Source: Lachnospiraceae bacterium
GTDB lineage: Bacteria > Bacillota > Clostridia > Lachnospirales > Lachnospiraceae
Length of the DNA stretch: 64,000 nt
NCBI GenBank assembly: GCA_910574865.1
Contig: CAJTDN010000003.1
Location: 62,001-126,000 of the forward strand
Reading direction: 5' to 3'
The position numbers and the translations under genes were made by a program. Below are positions 35,313 through 43,629 of the stretch, piece after piece; the stretch's first letter is position 1; every line of letters starts with the position of its first letter. The notes under the pieces were generated by a model, which was not told where the DNA came from, did not search any database, and worked only from the letters and a program-made list of their open reading frames with translations.

Positions 35313-35502
35313 TTCTCGCCGGTACCCCCGCCAGACAAAACGGCAATTCCAGATTGTGCCCCTATCAAAAAATGGATTAAATTTTCCCGCCACACAGACT
35401 AACGGCAAAGCGATCCTCAATTTATAAAAACAAGCACTGGATGGCCAGGATAACCACATGGGGGATAAAAATTCACTTTAAAATTCCCGGACAGCGGTTT
35501 TG

Positions 35503-36447
35503 TTATAGTCCCCCAATCGACTGCACGGTCTGCATAAGCGTCCGTGCCGACATCTGCAAAAGCTCCATTTCCCTTTCGTTCAAGGGAATTTCAATGACGT
35601 CCTCCACCCCGTTCACGCCAAGCACGGTCGGCAGCCCGATGCACACCCTATGCAGGCCGTAATGCCCCTCGGCATAGCTTGACACCGTCATGATGGAATG
35701 TTCGTCACGCACTAACGCCTGTGCGATTCGACGCACCGACATGGCTATCGCATAAAAGGTCGAACCCTTCCGGTTGATAATTTCGTAGGCGCTGTTGCGC
35801 ACCTCCTGGTAAATGTCGTCAAGCCGCAGGCTGTCTCTCGTCCGCCCGTGCTGGCGGCAATATTCGTCCACCGGCAGGCCGGCCACGGTCGCGCTGCTCC
35901 AGGCCGCCAGTTCGCTGTCGCCATGCTCGCCAATCATCCACGCATGGATGTTACGGTAATCCAACTTGAATTTCCTTCCCAACAAATATTTCAGCCGCGC
36001 CGTGTCCAACACCGTCCCGCTGCCAATCACGTGCGAGGCCGGAAAGCCGGAAAGCTTGAGTGATAAACTGGTCAGCACGTCCACCGGGTTCGTCACGATG
36101 AGCAAAATACATTCTTGATTATATTTCACGATTTGCGGAATGATTTTTTCAAAGACCCGAGCGTTCTTTCCCGCGATGTCCAACCGCGTCTCACCCGGAA
36201 GCTGGTTCGCCCCCGCCGCCACGATGACGAGGTAGGCGTCCTTCAAATCATCATAATCGCCCGCATAAATTTTGGACGGCACGGTAAAGGGAATCCCGTG
36301 GGCGATATCAAGCGCCTCCCCCTCCGCCTTCTTATGGTCCAGGTCAATCAACACCATCTCGTTAAATAATCCGCTCTCCACCAGCGTATAGGCGGTCGTC
36401 GCTCCCACGCCTCCGCAACCGATGATACCACACTTCTGAATGTTCAT
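35503..36447 (-). CDS. ldh: L-lactate dehydrogenase
   Basis: The 314-residue enzyme interconverts pyruvate and lactate with NAD. The dinucleotide fold starts GIIGCGGVGATTAYTL at residue 8. The substrate loop follows AAGANQLPGETR near residue 82. TNPVDVLT near 120 and LDTARLKYLLG near 148 hold the substrate-binding Arg residues, and the catalytic His lies in WMIGEHGDSELA near 178. The GSGTVLDTAR form is LDH rather than malate dehydrogenase. GGAGG precedes the ATG. It is monocistronic. Confidence 0.93.
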   Translation of the reverse strand: MNIQKCGIIGCGGVGATTAYTLVESGLFNEMVLIDLDHKKAEGEALDIAHGIPFTVPSKIYAGDYDDLKDAYLVIVAAGANQLPGETRLDIAGKNARVFEKIIPQIVKYNQECILLIVTNPVDVLTSLSLKLSGFPASHVIGSGTVLDTARLKYLLGRKFKLDYRNIHAWMIGEHGDSELAAWSSATVAGLPVDEYCRQHGRTRDSLRLDDIYQEVRNSAYEIINRKGSTFYAIAMSVRRIAQALVRDEHSIMTVSSYAEGHYGLHRVCIGLPTVLGVNGVEDVIEIPLNEREMELLQMSARTLMQTVQSIGGL

Positions 36448-36610
36448 ATATTGCCTCCTTCTTTTGCGCTTATCTTGCGCCTTTCAAATAGTATGTACCA
36501 TCGACTCATTTGATATACGCTGACAATCTCCGCCATCCAATCATCAGATTTTCACAAAAATACGTCCATCATTTCCTTCATTTTGGTATGATTTTTCCAC
36601 CGGGCGCTTC

Positions 36611-36640
36611 TTTACAAATATTTAGCAAATATGATATCAT
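36611..36640 (+). promoter_or_regulatory. Probable promoter of the membrane-protein gene at 36762
   Basis: TTTACA (36611-36616) and TATCAT (36635-36640) are 18 bases apart. Transcription would begin near 36647, directly before the structured leader. Confidence 0.5.
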
Positions 36641-36651
36641 AGGATTATTGC

Positions 36652-36728
36652 TCACGCCCTGGTACATGCAGGTATGGTTGCCCGGCTCATTATCCACGGG
36701 AATGAAAGTTGAACGCCTTGGCGTGTGA
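36652..36728 (+). promoter_or_regulatory. Unidentified structured 5' leader (candidate cis-regulatory RNA)
   Basis: TCACGCC (36652-36658) pairs with GGCGTG (36720-36725), closing a domain of about 65 bases. Inside, CCCG and CGGG form a second stem. The element ends 34 bases before the start codon of the next gene, just before its AGGGGG site. I could not match it to a known riboswitch class. The rest of this 314-base gap holds the promoter and, on the other side, the ldh leader. Confidence 0.45.
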
Positions 36729-36761
36729 AAACAAAGAGTTGTCTTTTCAAGGGGGAATTTT

Positions 36762-37838
36762 ATGCCATCATCAAAAAAGCAGACGGAAGAGTTAAAAATG
36801 TTCGAGGTCACGTATGAGGAAGAAATACCTCTTCAAATCACATTGGACATGGGTGCCACCAAACTGGACAAACCACCCAAGCAGAAAAAGAAGAAAAAAA
36901 GCCAGATTGACACGCCGCTCGCCCCCTACCGCCCGGAACCGGAGGGACTTAAGACATTCTCCTTCTCCGAAAAGGGGCACGGTGGAAAAAGTCACGGCAG
37001 AGACGGCGGATATCGTGATTCTGATGACTACGATGATTTCGATGACGGGCAGACCGTCAGCAGCATCATCGGCTTTGGTAATGGCAAAGCGTCAAGTAAT
37101 ACCAATGAACCCCGTGGTCGTAAAAGGAACCGCGGCAATGGCGGATTTGACACGGACGAATTCGATTCCCGCAGAAGTTCCAGCCATAACGTCTCTTCCC
37201 GGGTCGCGGGCGGGGTCGACGACCGGACGATACTGATGACGGACATCATTGATACCGGCGGCCCGCGCGGCGGCAGAAAATCAGGCGGCAGGGATACCGC
37301 GCCCATATATCGCCGCACCCGGCTGGCCGCGCCCATCCAGAAAGGCGGCGATACCGCCCTCCACATGGCGCAATCCTTCCTTCGCAACTTGTCGGCCATC
37401 CTGATTTTGGCATCCATCGCCGTCATCATTTGGCACTTTTGGCGCAGCAGCGCGCCATACGGGGACGTCACGCAGGCATTGGAAACCTTGGCCATCCCCG
37501 TTTCCCTGGCCGCATACGCGCTAGTCGCGGCCCTGCTCGTCCTATACGAGCTGATTGCCCTGCTCTGGACGATGAGCAAGCCTCGCTTTCATGATGAATA
37601 CGGCAGCTACCGGGTGGACGTGGGGAGAGGAAGCGCCTCGTTCATCCTGCTCTACTTATGCTCCTACGCGTGTTTTCTCATTTACGACCACGTTCCCGAA
37701 ATCAACGAATTGTTTCGGGGCATCAAGGGCGCGATGGACGTGTTCGGCGCGTTGCACAACGTCTTGTTCGGCTTGTGTGCCGCCGGGGTGGTTTCCTGCC
37801 TGATCCGCAAATACAGTTCGTCCCTGCAGAAGTACTAA
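36762..37838 (+). CDS. Hypothetical membrane protein with a long disordered N-terminal region
   Basis: The 358-residue product has an N-terminal half of low complexity: Lys-rich (KQKKKKKSQID), then Gly/Arg/Asp/Ser-rich repeats (RNRGNGGFDTDEFDSRR) to about residue 195. The C-terminal half has four hydrophobic helices, FLRNLSAILILASIAVIIW, then IPVSLAAYALVAALLVLYEL, one near 285-305 and one near 325-345. The layout suggests a cytosolic unstructured tail on a membrane anchor. No enzymatic motif is seen. It has its own promoter and structured leader, and terminators follow. Confidence 0.7.
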   Translation: MPSSKKQTEELKMFEVTYEEEIPLQITLDMGATKLDKPPKQKKKKKSQIDTPLAPYRPEPEGLKTFSFSEKGHGGKSHGRDGGYRDSDDYDDFDDGQTVSSIIGFGNGKASSNTNEPRGRKRNRGNGGFDTDEFDSRRSSSHNVSSRVAGGVDDRTILMTDIIDTGGPRGGRKSGGRDTAPIYRRTRLAAPIQKGGDTALHMAQSFLRNLSAILILASIAVIIWHFWRSSAPYGDVTQALETLAIPVSLAAYALVAALLVLYELIALLWTMSKPRFHDEYGSYRVDVGRGSASFILLYLCSYACFLIYDHVPEINELFRGIKGAMDVFGALHNVLFGLCAAGVVSCLIRKYSSSLQKY

Positions 37839-37852
37839 AAAACGCACAAAAT

Positions 37853-37966
37853 CGAGTAGGGGAGATTTTCCCCCTACTCGTCGCGCTGGGACAGGCTGCG
37901 TAAGCAGCAAATACCTTTCTGTCCCGTGCGCATAAAAAGAAGCCGCCATTAAAACAGCTTCTTTTT
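37853..37966. terminator. Cluster of three hairpins after the membrane-protein gene
   Basis: CGAGTAGGGG/CCCCTACTCG (37853-37880) is a strong stem. GGGACAG/CTGTCCC (37888-37925) encloses GCTGC-GTAA-GCAGC. AAAAAGAAGC/GCTTCTTTTT (37934-37966) is a bidirectional terminator also serving the convergent cupin gene. The middle hairpin shares GGCTGCGT-n-AGCAGC with one near 40446. Confidence 0.65.
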
Positions 37967-38014
37967 ATTTTACACGAATTCCTTAATCCCGACGATACCA
38001 TTTTTCCCAAAATG

Positions 38015-38347
38015 TTAATCCAGAATAATCAACGCCATGAATACCAGATCCTCAAGCCCGGTATTCTTCAGCCCGTGCCCGCACCCGTCCGGCGTAAACG
38101 TCACGTCCCCGGCCTTCACCGGACGACAATTCCCATTATCATCGTACTCGCCCTCGCCGGAAAGAATGAAATACGTCTCACTCTCGTTACGATGCTCGTG
38201 ATAGCCAAGCGAACATCCCGGCTCAATCGTCACCTGCGCGTAAAGTCGGCATTTCCCATTTAACTCCTTCTCTCCCAAAATATGCTTGATAATCACATGG
38301 CCCTCTCCACCGGCCATGTTTTCCACACGTTCTGTCCTTGTCGTCAT
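38015..38347 (-). CDS. Cupin domain protein
   Basis: The 110-residue single-domain cupin has motif 1 as GYHEHRNESETYFILSGEGEY near residues 49-69 (two His, Glu) and motif 2 as DGCGHGLKN near 85-93 (His). These residues bind a metal. The partner or substrate cannot be told from the sequence; single cupins often bind sugars or act as small enzymes. AGGAGG precedes the ATG. Confidence 0.9.
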   Translation of the reverse strand: MTTRTERVENMAGGEGHVIIKHILGEKELNGKCRLYAQVTIEPGCSLGYHEHRNESETYFILSGEGEYDDNGNCRPVKAGDVTFTPDGCGHGLKNTGLEDLVFMALIILD

Positions 38348-38366
38348 TTTCTTATCCTCCTGCTAT

Positions 38367-38449
38367 GAGCACTTAGCACCTATTTTTCAGGTGCTTACGT
38401 GCGAATGTAGTTGTGGGCCACTTAACGGGATATTTTCGAGTTTAGTGGC
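38367..38449. repeat. Paired intergenic dyads
   Basis: GCAC-TT-AGCACCT and AGGTGCT-TAC-GTGC (38367-38400) make one hairpin. GCCACT/AGTGGC (38417-38449), extended by CCACTTAA against TTTAGTGG, makes a second. Together they fill the gap between the cupin and ddh genes and have no coding frame. The look is that of a dispersed intergenic element. Confidence 0.5.
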
Positions 38450-38461
38450 AGCACGGCATCC

Positions 38462-39448
38462 TTACAGTAACTCCGCCCGAAGTTCTTCCCCGCTCTTTAC
38501 GCTTAGGTACGCCGGCGCGACGTCAAGCACGGTCTTGCACCCGCTCTGTCCCTCGCATGCCAACCGATACGCCGCCCTCGCGTATGCCACGAGCACGCTG
38601 GAAGTAAATTCCGGGTTGGAATCCAGCTTCAGGCCGTATTCAACCACGTGCCTGTTCTCCCCTTCCCAGCCGGTACGGCCGCTGCGAATCACGAACCCGC
38701 CGTGCGGGATGCCGCCATGCTCTTTAAGCAGCTCGTCCTCGCTGATGAAATGCACCGTCGTGTCATAATCGGCGAAATAATTCGGCATGGTCTTAATCTC
38801 CTCCTCGACCCTGGCCGCGTCCGCGCCCTCCTCAAGCACCACGAAGCACTCCCTCGTGTGCTTTTGCCTGGTGGTCAGCTCTGGATTTTCCCCTTTCCTG
38901 ACCGATTCAAGTGCCGCCTCCACCGGAACCGTGTACTGCTTGGCATCCTTTACGCCCGCGATTCTCCGAATGGCGTCGGAATGCCCCTGGCTGACACCCT
39001 TCCCCCAGAACGTATAATCCTTTCCGTCCGGCAAAATCGCGCCCGCGTACATCCTGTTCAGCGAAAACAAGCCCGGATCCCAGCCGACCGAAATGATGCC
39101 CACCTTTCCGCCCTTTTTCGCCGCCGCGTCCACGTTGGCAAAATGCTCCGGAATCTTCGCGTGCGTGTCAAAGCTGTCCACCACGTGGAACAGCCTGGCG
39201 TACTCCGGCGTCTGCACCGGCAAATCCGTCGCGCTCCCCCCGCACAAAATCATCACGTCGATTTTTTCTTTCCACTCCGGCGCCTCTTCCACGCGGCAGA
39301 CGCCCGCCCCCCCGGTCAAAATCTTGACACTTTGCGGATCCCGGCGGGTAAACACCGCCACCAGTTCCATGTCCGCGTTCTGCCGGATGGCACATTCCAC
39401 CCCGCGCCCAAGGTTGCCATATCCTAAAATTCCAATCCTGATACCCAT
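38462..39448 (-). CDS. ddh: meso-Diaminopimelate D-dehydrogenase
   Basis: The 328-residue NADPH enzyme makes meso-diaminopimelate directly from tetrahydrodipicolinate and ammonia, feeding lysine and peptidoglycan synthesis in one step. The nucleotide-binding start IRIGILGYGNLGRGVE and the substrate-binding VGWDPGLFSLNRMYA near residue 120 are family hallmarks, as is GKGVSQGHSDAIRRI near 150. AGGAG lies 9 bases before the ATG at 39448, which is preferred over a start three codons upstream. Length is normal. Confidence 0.94.
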   Translation of the reverse strand: MGIRIGILGYGNLGRGVECAIRQNADMELVAVFTRRDPQSVKILTGGAGVCRVEEAPEWKEKIDVMILCGGSATDLPVQTPEYARLFHVVDSFDTHAKIPEHFANVDAAAKKGGKVGIISVGWDPGLFSLNRMYAGAILPDGKDYTFWGKGVSQGHSDAIRRIAGVKDAKQYTVPVEAALESVRKGENPELTTRQKHTRECFVVLEEGADAARVEEEIKTMPNYFADYDTTVHFISEDELLKEHGGIPHGGFVIRSGRTGWEGENRHVVEYGLKLDSNPEFTSSVLVAYARAAYRLACEGQSGCKTVLDVAPAYLSVKSGEELRAELL

Positions 39449-39794
39449 GTAAAACACTCCTCGCTTTCTCCTTGCTTTCTCCCTTTTTCATCCCCCATCT
39501 CTTGTATCATACCTTTTCTTTCCCCATCTTTCAATATCTTCTCCCCGATTTTTATAAAAAAAGCATAAAAAATTTTACCTTTCTAAAAAAATTTTACTTA
39601 CAAAAATGATTTTTTTCTGTTAAACTAGATATGTAGTCTGAAAATAGAAACAAACATGATATGATTGTCATCCAAGTTTAGCATTGTGTTCCCGAATGCA
39701 GTCAATAAGGCACGTGGTTTTACTTCATCAAAACGTGTCCGTACACGAAATACAATCCATTTTTTGTTTTGTACGATTTTTGTTCCATATGTTT

Positions 39795-39838
39795 GTTACA
39801 ATTGGCTCCCACGCCAGTGTGGCGCGTGAATTGTAACA
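39795..39838 (+). promoter_or_regulatory. Hairpin with T-rich tail in the leader of the CarD gene
   Basis: TGTTACAATT (39795-39804) and AATTGTAACA (39829-39838) pair perfectly. The interior CACGCC-AGTG-TGGCGCGTG folds too. TATGTTTTATTTT follows, so the element looks like an intrinsic terminator 32 bases before the ATG. Upstream (39449-39790) the gap is AT-rich, with candidate promoters but no gene; transcripts starting there would be stopped or attenuated. Confidence 0.55.
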
Positions 39839-39869
39839 TATGTTTTATTTTAAGAAGGAGATGATAAAA

Positions 39870-40382
39870 ATGTTTTCAATCGGGGAACTTATTTCCTACG
39901 GTTGCAACGGGGTCTGCAAGGTGGAGGGAACCACCATGATGAAGGTACCCGGCAGCCGCGAAATGCACGAATACTACGTGCTGAGACCCATCTACCGGGA
40001 GCGGGGGATGATTTATTGCCCGGTGGACGTGCAAAGGGGATTCGTGCGGCGCAAAATCCTCACGAAGGAAGAATCCTTGAGCCTTCTGTCGCAGGTATCC
40101 GAGATGGATTGTATCAAATTTGACAGTCGAAAGGATTTTGAGGAAAAATGCAAGACGGCCGTCCTGTCCGGCGAATGTACGGAGTGGATGAAGGTTTTCA
40201 AGACGCTCTGGAAGGAACAACGGCACCGGCAGGACACGGGAAAGAGAATGACCGCCACGCAGGAACGGTTCATGAAAACCGTGCGGGACAACCTATGCGG
40301 GGAGCTGGCGGTTTCGTTGGAAAAAGAATTGATACAAATCGAGTCCATGCTCCAGGAAAATCTGGAGAAATGTGCCTCCTGA
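39870..40382 (+). CDS. CarD family transcriptional regulator
   Basis: The 170-residue protein starts MFSIGELISYGCNGVCKVEG, the CarD/CdnL Tudor-like RNA-polymerase-interacting domain, and ends in an all-helical DNA-binding domain (about residues 80-165). CarD proteins bind the RNA polymerase beta subunit and stabilise or alter the open complex. The target genes are unknown. AAGGAG lies 9 bases before the ATG. The leader hairpin upstream suggests that its level is controlled by premature termination. Confidence 0.85.
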   Translation: MFSIGELISYGCNGVCKVEGTTMMKVPGSREMHEYYVLRPIYRERGMIYCPVDVQRGFVRRKILTKEESLSLLSQVSEMDCIKFDSRKDFEEKCKTAVLSGECTEWMKVFKTLWKEQRHRQDTGKRMTATQERFMKTVRDNLCGELAVSLEKELIQIESMLQENLEKCAS

Positions 40383-40389
40383 TTTCAAA

Positions 40390-40538
40390 CGGAGCGACCG
40401 GCAAGAACAAAGATGCCTGCTTGCCAGACTCTCGCTCCGGAGCGCGGCTGCGTCAGCAGCCATTTTCTTTATGCGCGAAGTGCGCATCCCCCCGGAGCGT
40501 TTTGTGTCATAGGGAACGAAGTTTCCTATGACACAAAA
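40390..40538. repeat. Dense array of hairpins after the CarD gene
   Basis: CGGAGCGA/TCGCTCCG encloses GGCAAG/CTTGCC (40390-40439). GGCTGC-GTCA-GCAGCC follows (40446-40461), then ATGCGC/GCGCAT (40471-40487). Last is TTTTGTGTCATAGG/CCTATGACACAAAA (40500-40538), a bidirectional terminator shared with the convergent amylosucrase gene. The whole fills the 238-base intergenic gap. Confidence 0.6.
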
Positions 40539-40620
40539 ATAGTGGCCACGTATGCCCGGAAAGCATGCATGGCCACCGCACAGCTGGAAACTTTTTCAAA
40601 AACTTGGCAGGCTCCAATTT

Positions 40621-42474
40621 TTAAACGCCGCCGTCATAGAACCAATAGTACCCGTATCCGTCAATCGATTCCCCGGCCTCGTCCATCTTTTTCTTCGTAA
40701 TGAGTTCCTCGTACCGCGCCTTGTCCGTCTCCGGCGGAACCTCTATTTTCTGCCCGTCCCCGCTGAAATTAAAATACGCCAGCAATTTTTTCCCGTCCAG
40801 GTAACGCCCGATTCCCAACACGGAACGGCAACCGGTGTCAAACGTCCACACGCTCGCCTCCGCGCCAAAAATGTCGTGCTCCGCCCGCGCCGTTTCCAAC
40901 TTGCGTAATGCCGCGAAAAGACGCATGGATATTTCATCCTTTTCCTCCACCAGATGCCACGGGAAGCTTCCCCGGTGCAAATATCGGCTGTCCGCGCATT
41001 TCGCCGGATCCTCCTTGTATGTGTAATCGTTCAGTTGTCCGACCTCGTCCCCGCTGTATAGGACGGGAATCCCGCTTTGTACCAGCAAATACGCGTGCAA
41101 CATCTCGTCGCAGGCGACCGCGCGCAAGGCCTTTTCCCCGTCCTTCTCATACAGCGCCGCCTCAAGCCCGCACAAAGAGGCCGTGGTTCCGCACAGCCTG
41201 GCATCTTTAAGCCGCGGGTCGTCATTGTACAATTCTCCCCTGGACGAACTGCCGTATCCCCTTCCGGTCAAGTAATCGTTCAAATATTTCTTATGGGCCG
41301 CCTCGTCGGTGCCGAACTGCTTCATCCAGTCGTAGTCCAGCCCCCAGCCGATATCGTCATGGCAACGCAAATAATTCAGGAACACGTAATCCCTTGGCAA
41401 CGCGCACGCCTTGTCCATCTGCCTGCGCAAAAGCGTGACGTCTTTCGTCGCCAAAGTATGCCACGTGCTCGCCATCGTCGTGACATTATAAAGCATGTGG
41501 CATTCCGGCTTCTCCACCGTGCCGAAATACGGAACCACCTTTGACGGCTCCATCACCACCTCGCCGAGCAGCAGCACGCCGGGACAGACCACCTCCCCAA
41601 TCAGGCGCATCATCCTCACGATGGTATGTACCTGTGGCAAATTGCGGCAGCTCGTTCCAAGTTCTTTCCATATATAGGGAACCGCGTCCAGGCGGATGAC
41701 GTCGATGCCCTTGTTGGCCAAAAACAGCATGTTGCCCACCATGTCGTTGAACACGACGCAATTGGCATAATTCAAGTCCCACTGGTACGGGTAAAACGTC
41801 GTCATGACCGCCTGCCTGCAATCATCCAGCCAAGTAAAGTTCCCCGGGGCCGTGGTCGGGAACACCTGCGGCATCGTTTCCTCAAAACGTGCCGGAATGT
41901 CCCAACTGTCATAAAAGAAATAACGCTTTCTCGCCTCCGGATCGCCGGCCCTGGCCGCTTTCGCCCACGCGTGGTCCTCGCTGGTATGGTTCATGACAAA
42001 ATCCAGGCAGCAACTGATTCCCTGCCTATGGCACTCTGCCGTCAGCCTTTCCAGATCCTCCATCGTGCCCAACTCGGGCTGCACCTTACGAAAATCGGAA
42101 ATGGCGTACCCGCCGTCGTCGCGCCCCTTGGGGCTCTCCAAAAGGGGCATCAAGTGCAAGTAATTCACCCCGCACGACTTGACATATTCCAATTTTTCCA
42201 ACACGCCCCCCAGGTCCCCGGCAAACGCGTTCGTGTACATCATCATCCCGAGCAGCCCGTTCGTGCGGTACCAACCGGGGTTCTTCTCCCGCAGGCGGTC
42301 GGACTTTTTCAGTGCCTCGTTCCGCGCCTCGTAAAATGCGGCCATCGAATCACACAGCCAGTCAAACGCCTGCATGTCATTGTGGTACATCTCACAATAC
42401 AACCATTTCAGCTCGTCATACCGCTTGCCAAAACGCTCCTTGAATTCCTTGCCACGTTCCTTTTTTCCTGACAT
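40621..42474 (-). CDS. Amylosucrase-like GH13 enzyme
   Basis: The 617-residue protein has the amylosucrase/sucrose-hydrolase layout: a helical N-terminus (about 1-75), then a GH13 barrel. Catalytic residues are the nucleophile Asp263 in GIDVIRLDAV, the acid Glu305 in LLLGEVVMEP and the stabilising Asp373 in LRCHDDIGW. LDFVMNHTSEDH near 158-169 is conserved region I. The enzyme would act on sucrose, releasing fructose and moving or hydrolysing the glucosyl unit. It lacks a signal peptide. The gene follows a fructokinase gene by only two bases, so the released fructose would be phosphorylated in the same cell. Sucrose phosphorylase is a less likely reading because of the length. Confidence 0.85.
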   Translation of the reverse strand: MSGKKERGKEFKERFGKRYDELKWLYCEMYHNDMQAFDWLCDSMAAFYEARNEALKKSDRLREKNPGWYRTNGLLGMMMYTNAFAGDLGGVLEKLEYVKSCGVNYLHLMPLLESPKGRDDGGYAISDFRKVQPELGTMEDLERLTAECHRQGISCCLDFVMNHTSEDHAWAKAARAGDPEARKRYFFYDSWDIPARFEETMPQVFPTTAPGNFTWLDDCRQAVMTTFYPYQWDLNYANCVVFNDMVGNMLFLANKGIDVIRLDAVPYIWKELGTSCRNLPQVHTIVRMMRLIGEVVCPGVLLLGEVVMEPSKVVPYFGTVEKPECHMLYNVTTMASTWHTLATKDVTLLRRQMDKACALPRDYVFLNYLRCHDDIGWGLDYDWMKQFGTDEAAHKKYLNDYLTGRGYGSSSRGELYNDDPRLKDARLCGTTASLCGLEAALYEKDGEKALRAVACDEMLHAYLLVQSGIPVLYSGDEVGQLNDYTYKEDPAKCADSRYLHRGSFPWHLVEEKDEISMRLFAALRKLETARAEHDIFGAEASVWTFDTGCRSVLGIGRYLDGKKLLAYFNFSGDGQKIEVPPETDKARYEELITKKKMDEAGESIDGYGYYWFYDGGV

Positions 42475-42476
42475 AA

Positions 42477-43466
42477 CTAAACCCTCTCCTTTGCAAACAA
42501 CGCCAGCACCTCTTCCTTCGACGGCATCACCTTGAGCGCTCCCTTGCGGGTCGTGATCAGTGCCGCCGCCGCGTTGGCGAAGCCAAGCATTTCTTCCAGG
42601 TTTTCCTCCGTCAAATGCTCAATGCCATGCTCCAGCACGTAGTTCAGCATGCAGGCACAAAACGTGTCACCGGCCCCGGTCGTTTCAATGGTGTTTTCCA
42701 TCAAGAACGGGGGCACTTCCACCATCATGTCCCCATAATAGGCCCGGCTGCCCTCGCGCCCCATCGTCACCAGAATCAGCGGAATGTCATAGGACTCACG
42801 CAACACCTTCACGCCCTCCGTGTAATCTTCCCTGCCCGTGAACCACTGGATTTCATTGTCTGATATTTTCAAAATGTCGCACATGGACATTCCATAGGCA
42901 ATCTGCTCCTTCGCCTCGTCAAGCGTCTCCCACAACGGCTCACGCAGGTTCGGGTCAAAAGAAATCAGGCATCCATGATCCTTCGCCGCATGAAGCGCCA
43001 CCCGCGTGGCCTCCCGCACGCCCCCGGCCGTCATGGACAAGGATCCAAAATGGAAAATCCTCGAGTCGGCGATGACCCCCGTGTCGACCTCGCCTGCCGA
43101 CAACATGATGTCCGCCCCCGGGTTCCGGTAAAACGAAAAGTCCCGATCCCCGTCCTCGTATGTGTGCACGAACGCCAACGTCGTGTGCACACCCTTGTCA
43201 AACAACAGATTTTCCGTATCGATGCCCACGCTTTCCACCACTTCCTGCAAATGGTGTCCCAGAAAGTCATCCCCCACCTTCCCGATGAAGGCCGTCCTCT
43301 TTCCCAACTTTTGCAACATCGCCAGCACATTACAGGGCGCACCGCCCGGATTGGCCTCGAACATGTAATTTCCCTGGCCGCTCTGCCCGTTCTGCGTAAA
43401 ATCAATCAACAACTCCCCCAATGCCGCCACGTCAAATTTTTTGTCCTGCATCTTTTTGTTTTCCAT
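42477..43466 (-). CDS. PfkB-family fructokinase
   Basis: The 329-residue kinase shows the PfkB start FDVAALGELLIDFTQ, a Gly-rich substrate segment NPGGAPCNVLAML near 35, and the ATP/anion-hole motif ETTGAGDTFCACMLNY near residue 255 with the catalytic Asp. This is the fructokinase-type subfamily. AGGAG precedes the ATG at 43466. It is the first gene of the sucrose pair with the amylosucrase-like enzyme. Confidence 0.9.
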   Translation of the reverse strand: MENKKMQDKKFDVAALGELLIDFTQNGQSGQGNYMFEANPGGAPCNVLAMLQKLGKRTAFIGKVGDDFLGHHLQEVVESVGIDTENLLFDKGVHTTLAFVHTYEDGDRDFSFYRNPGADIMLSAGEVDTGVIADSRIFHFGSLSMTAGGVREATRVALHAAKDHGCLISFDPNLREPLWETLDEAKEQIAYGMSMCDILKISDNEIQWFTGREDYTEGVKVLRESYDIPLILVTMGREGSRAYYGDMMVEVPPFLMENTIETTGAGDTFCACMLNYVLEHGIEHLTEENLEEMLGFANAAAALITTRKGALKVMPSKEEVLALFAKERV

Positions 43467-43629
43467 TTTTTTAGCTCCTTTCCGCTCAAACGCCACCAGA
43501 TTGTCCGCGTCCGCGCCATGCCGGCGCCGCTTCCATTGTCAGCGTCACTTATTTATTCATGCATTTCCAAATTACAATTGCTCCAGACCCGAATTACCGC
43601 CCCCTTCTCGCGCCCGCTCATCCATCCTG

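Noticed and set aside
35242-35427. Plus-strand 61-residue open frame after the TetR gene
   Set aside because: It spans the hairpin 35284-35312, is rich in Pro/Arg/Gln without pattern and has no good ribosome site.
12605-40538. Possible CRISPR array or tRNA among the intergenic hairpins
   Set aside because: The repeats are inverted, not direct with unique spacers, and none folds as a cloverleaf.
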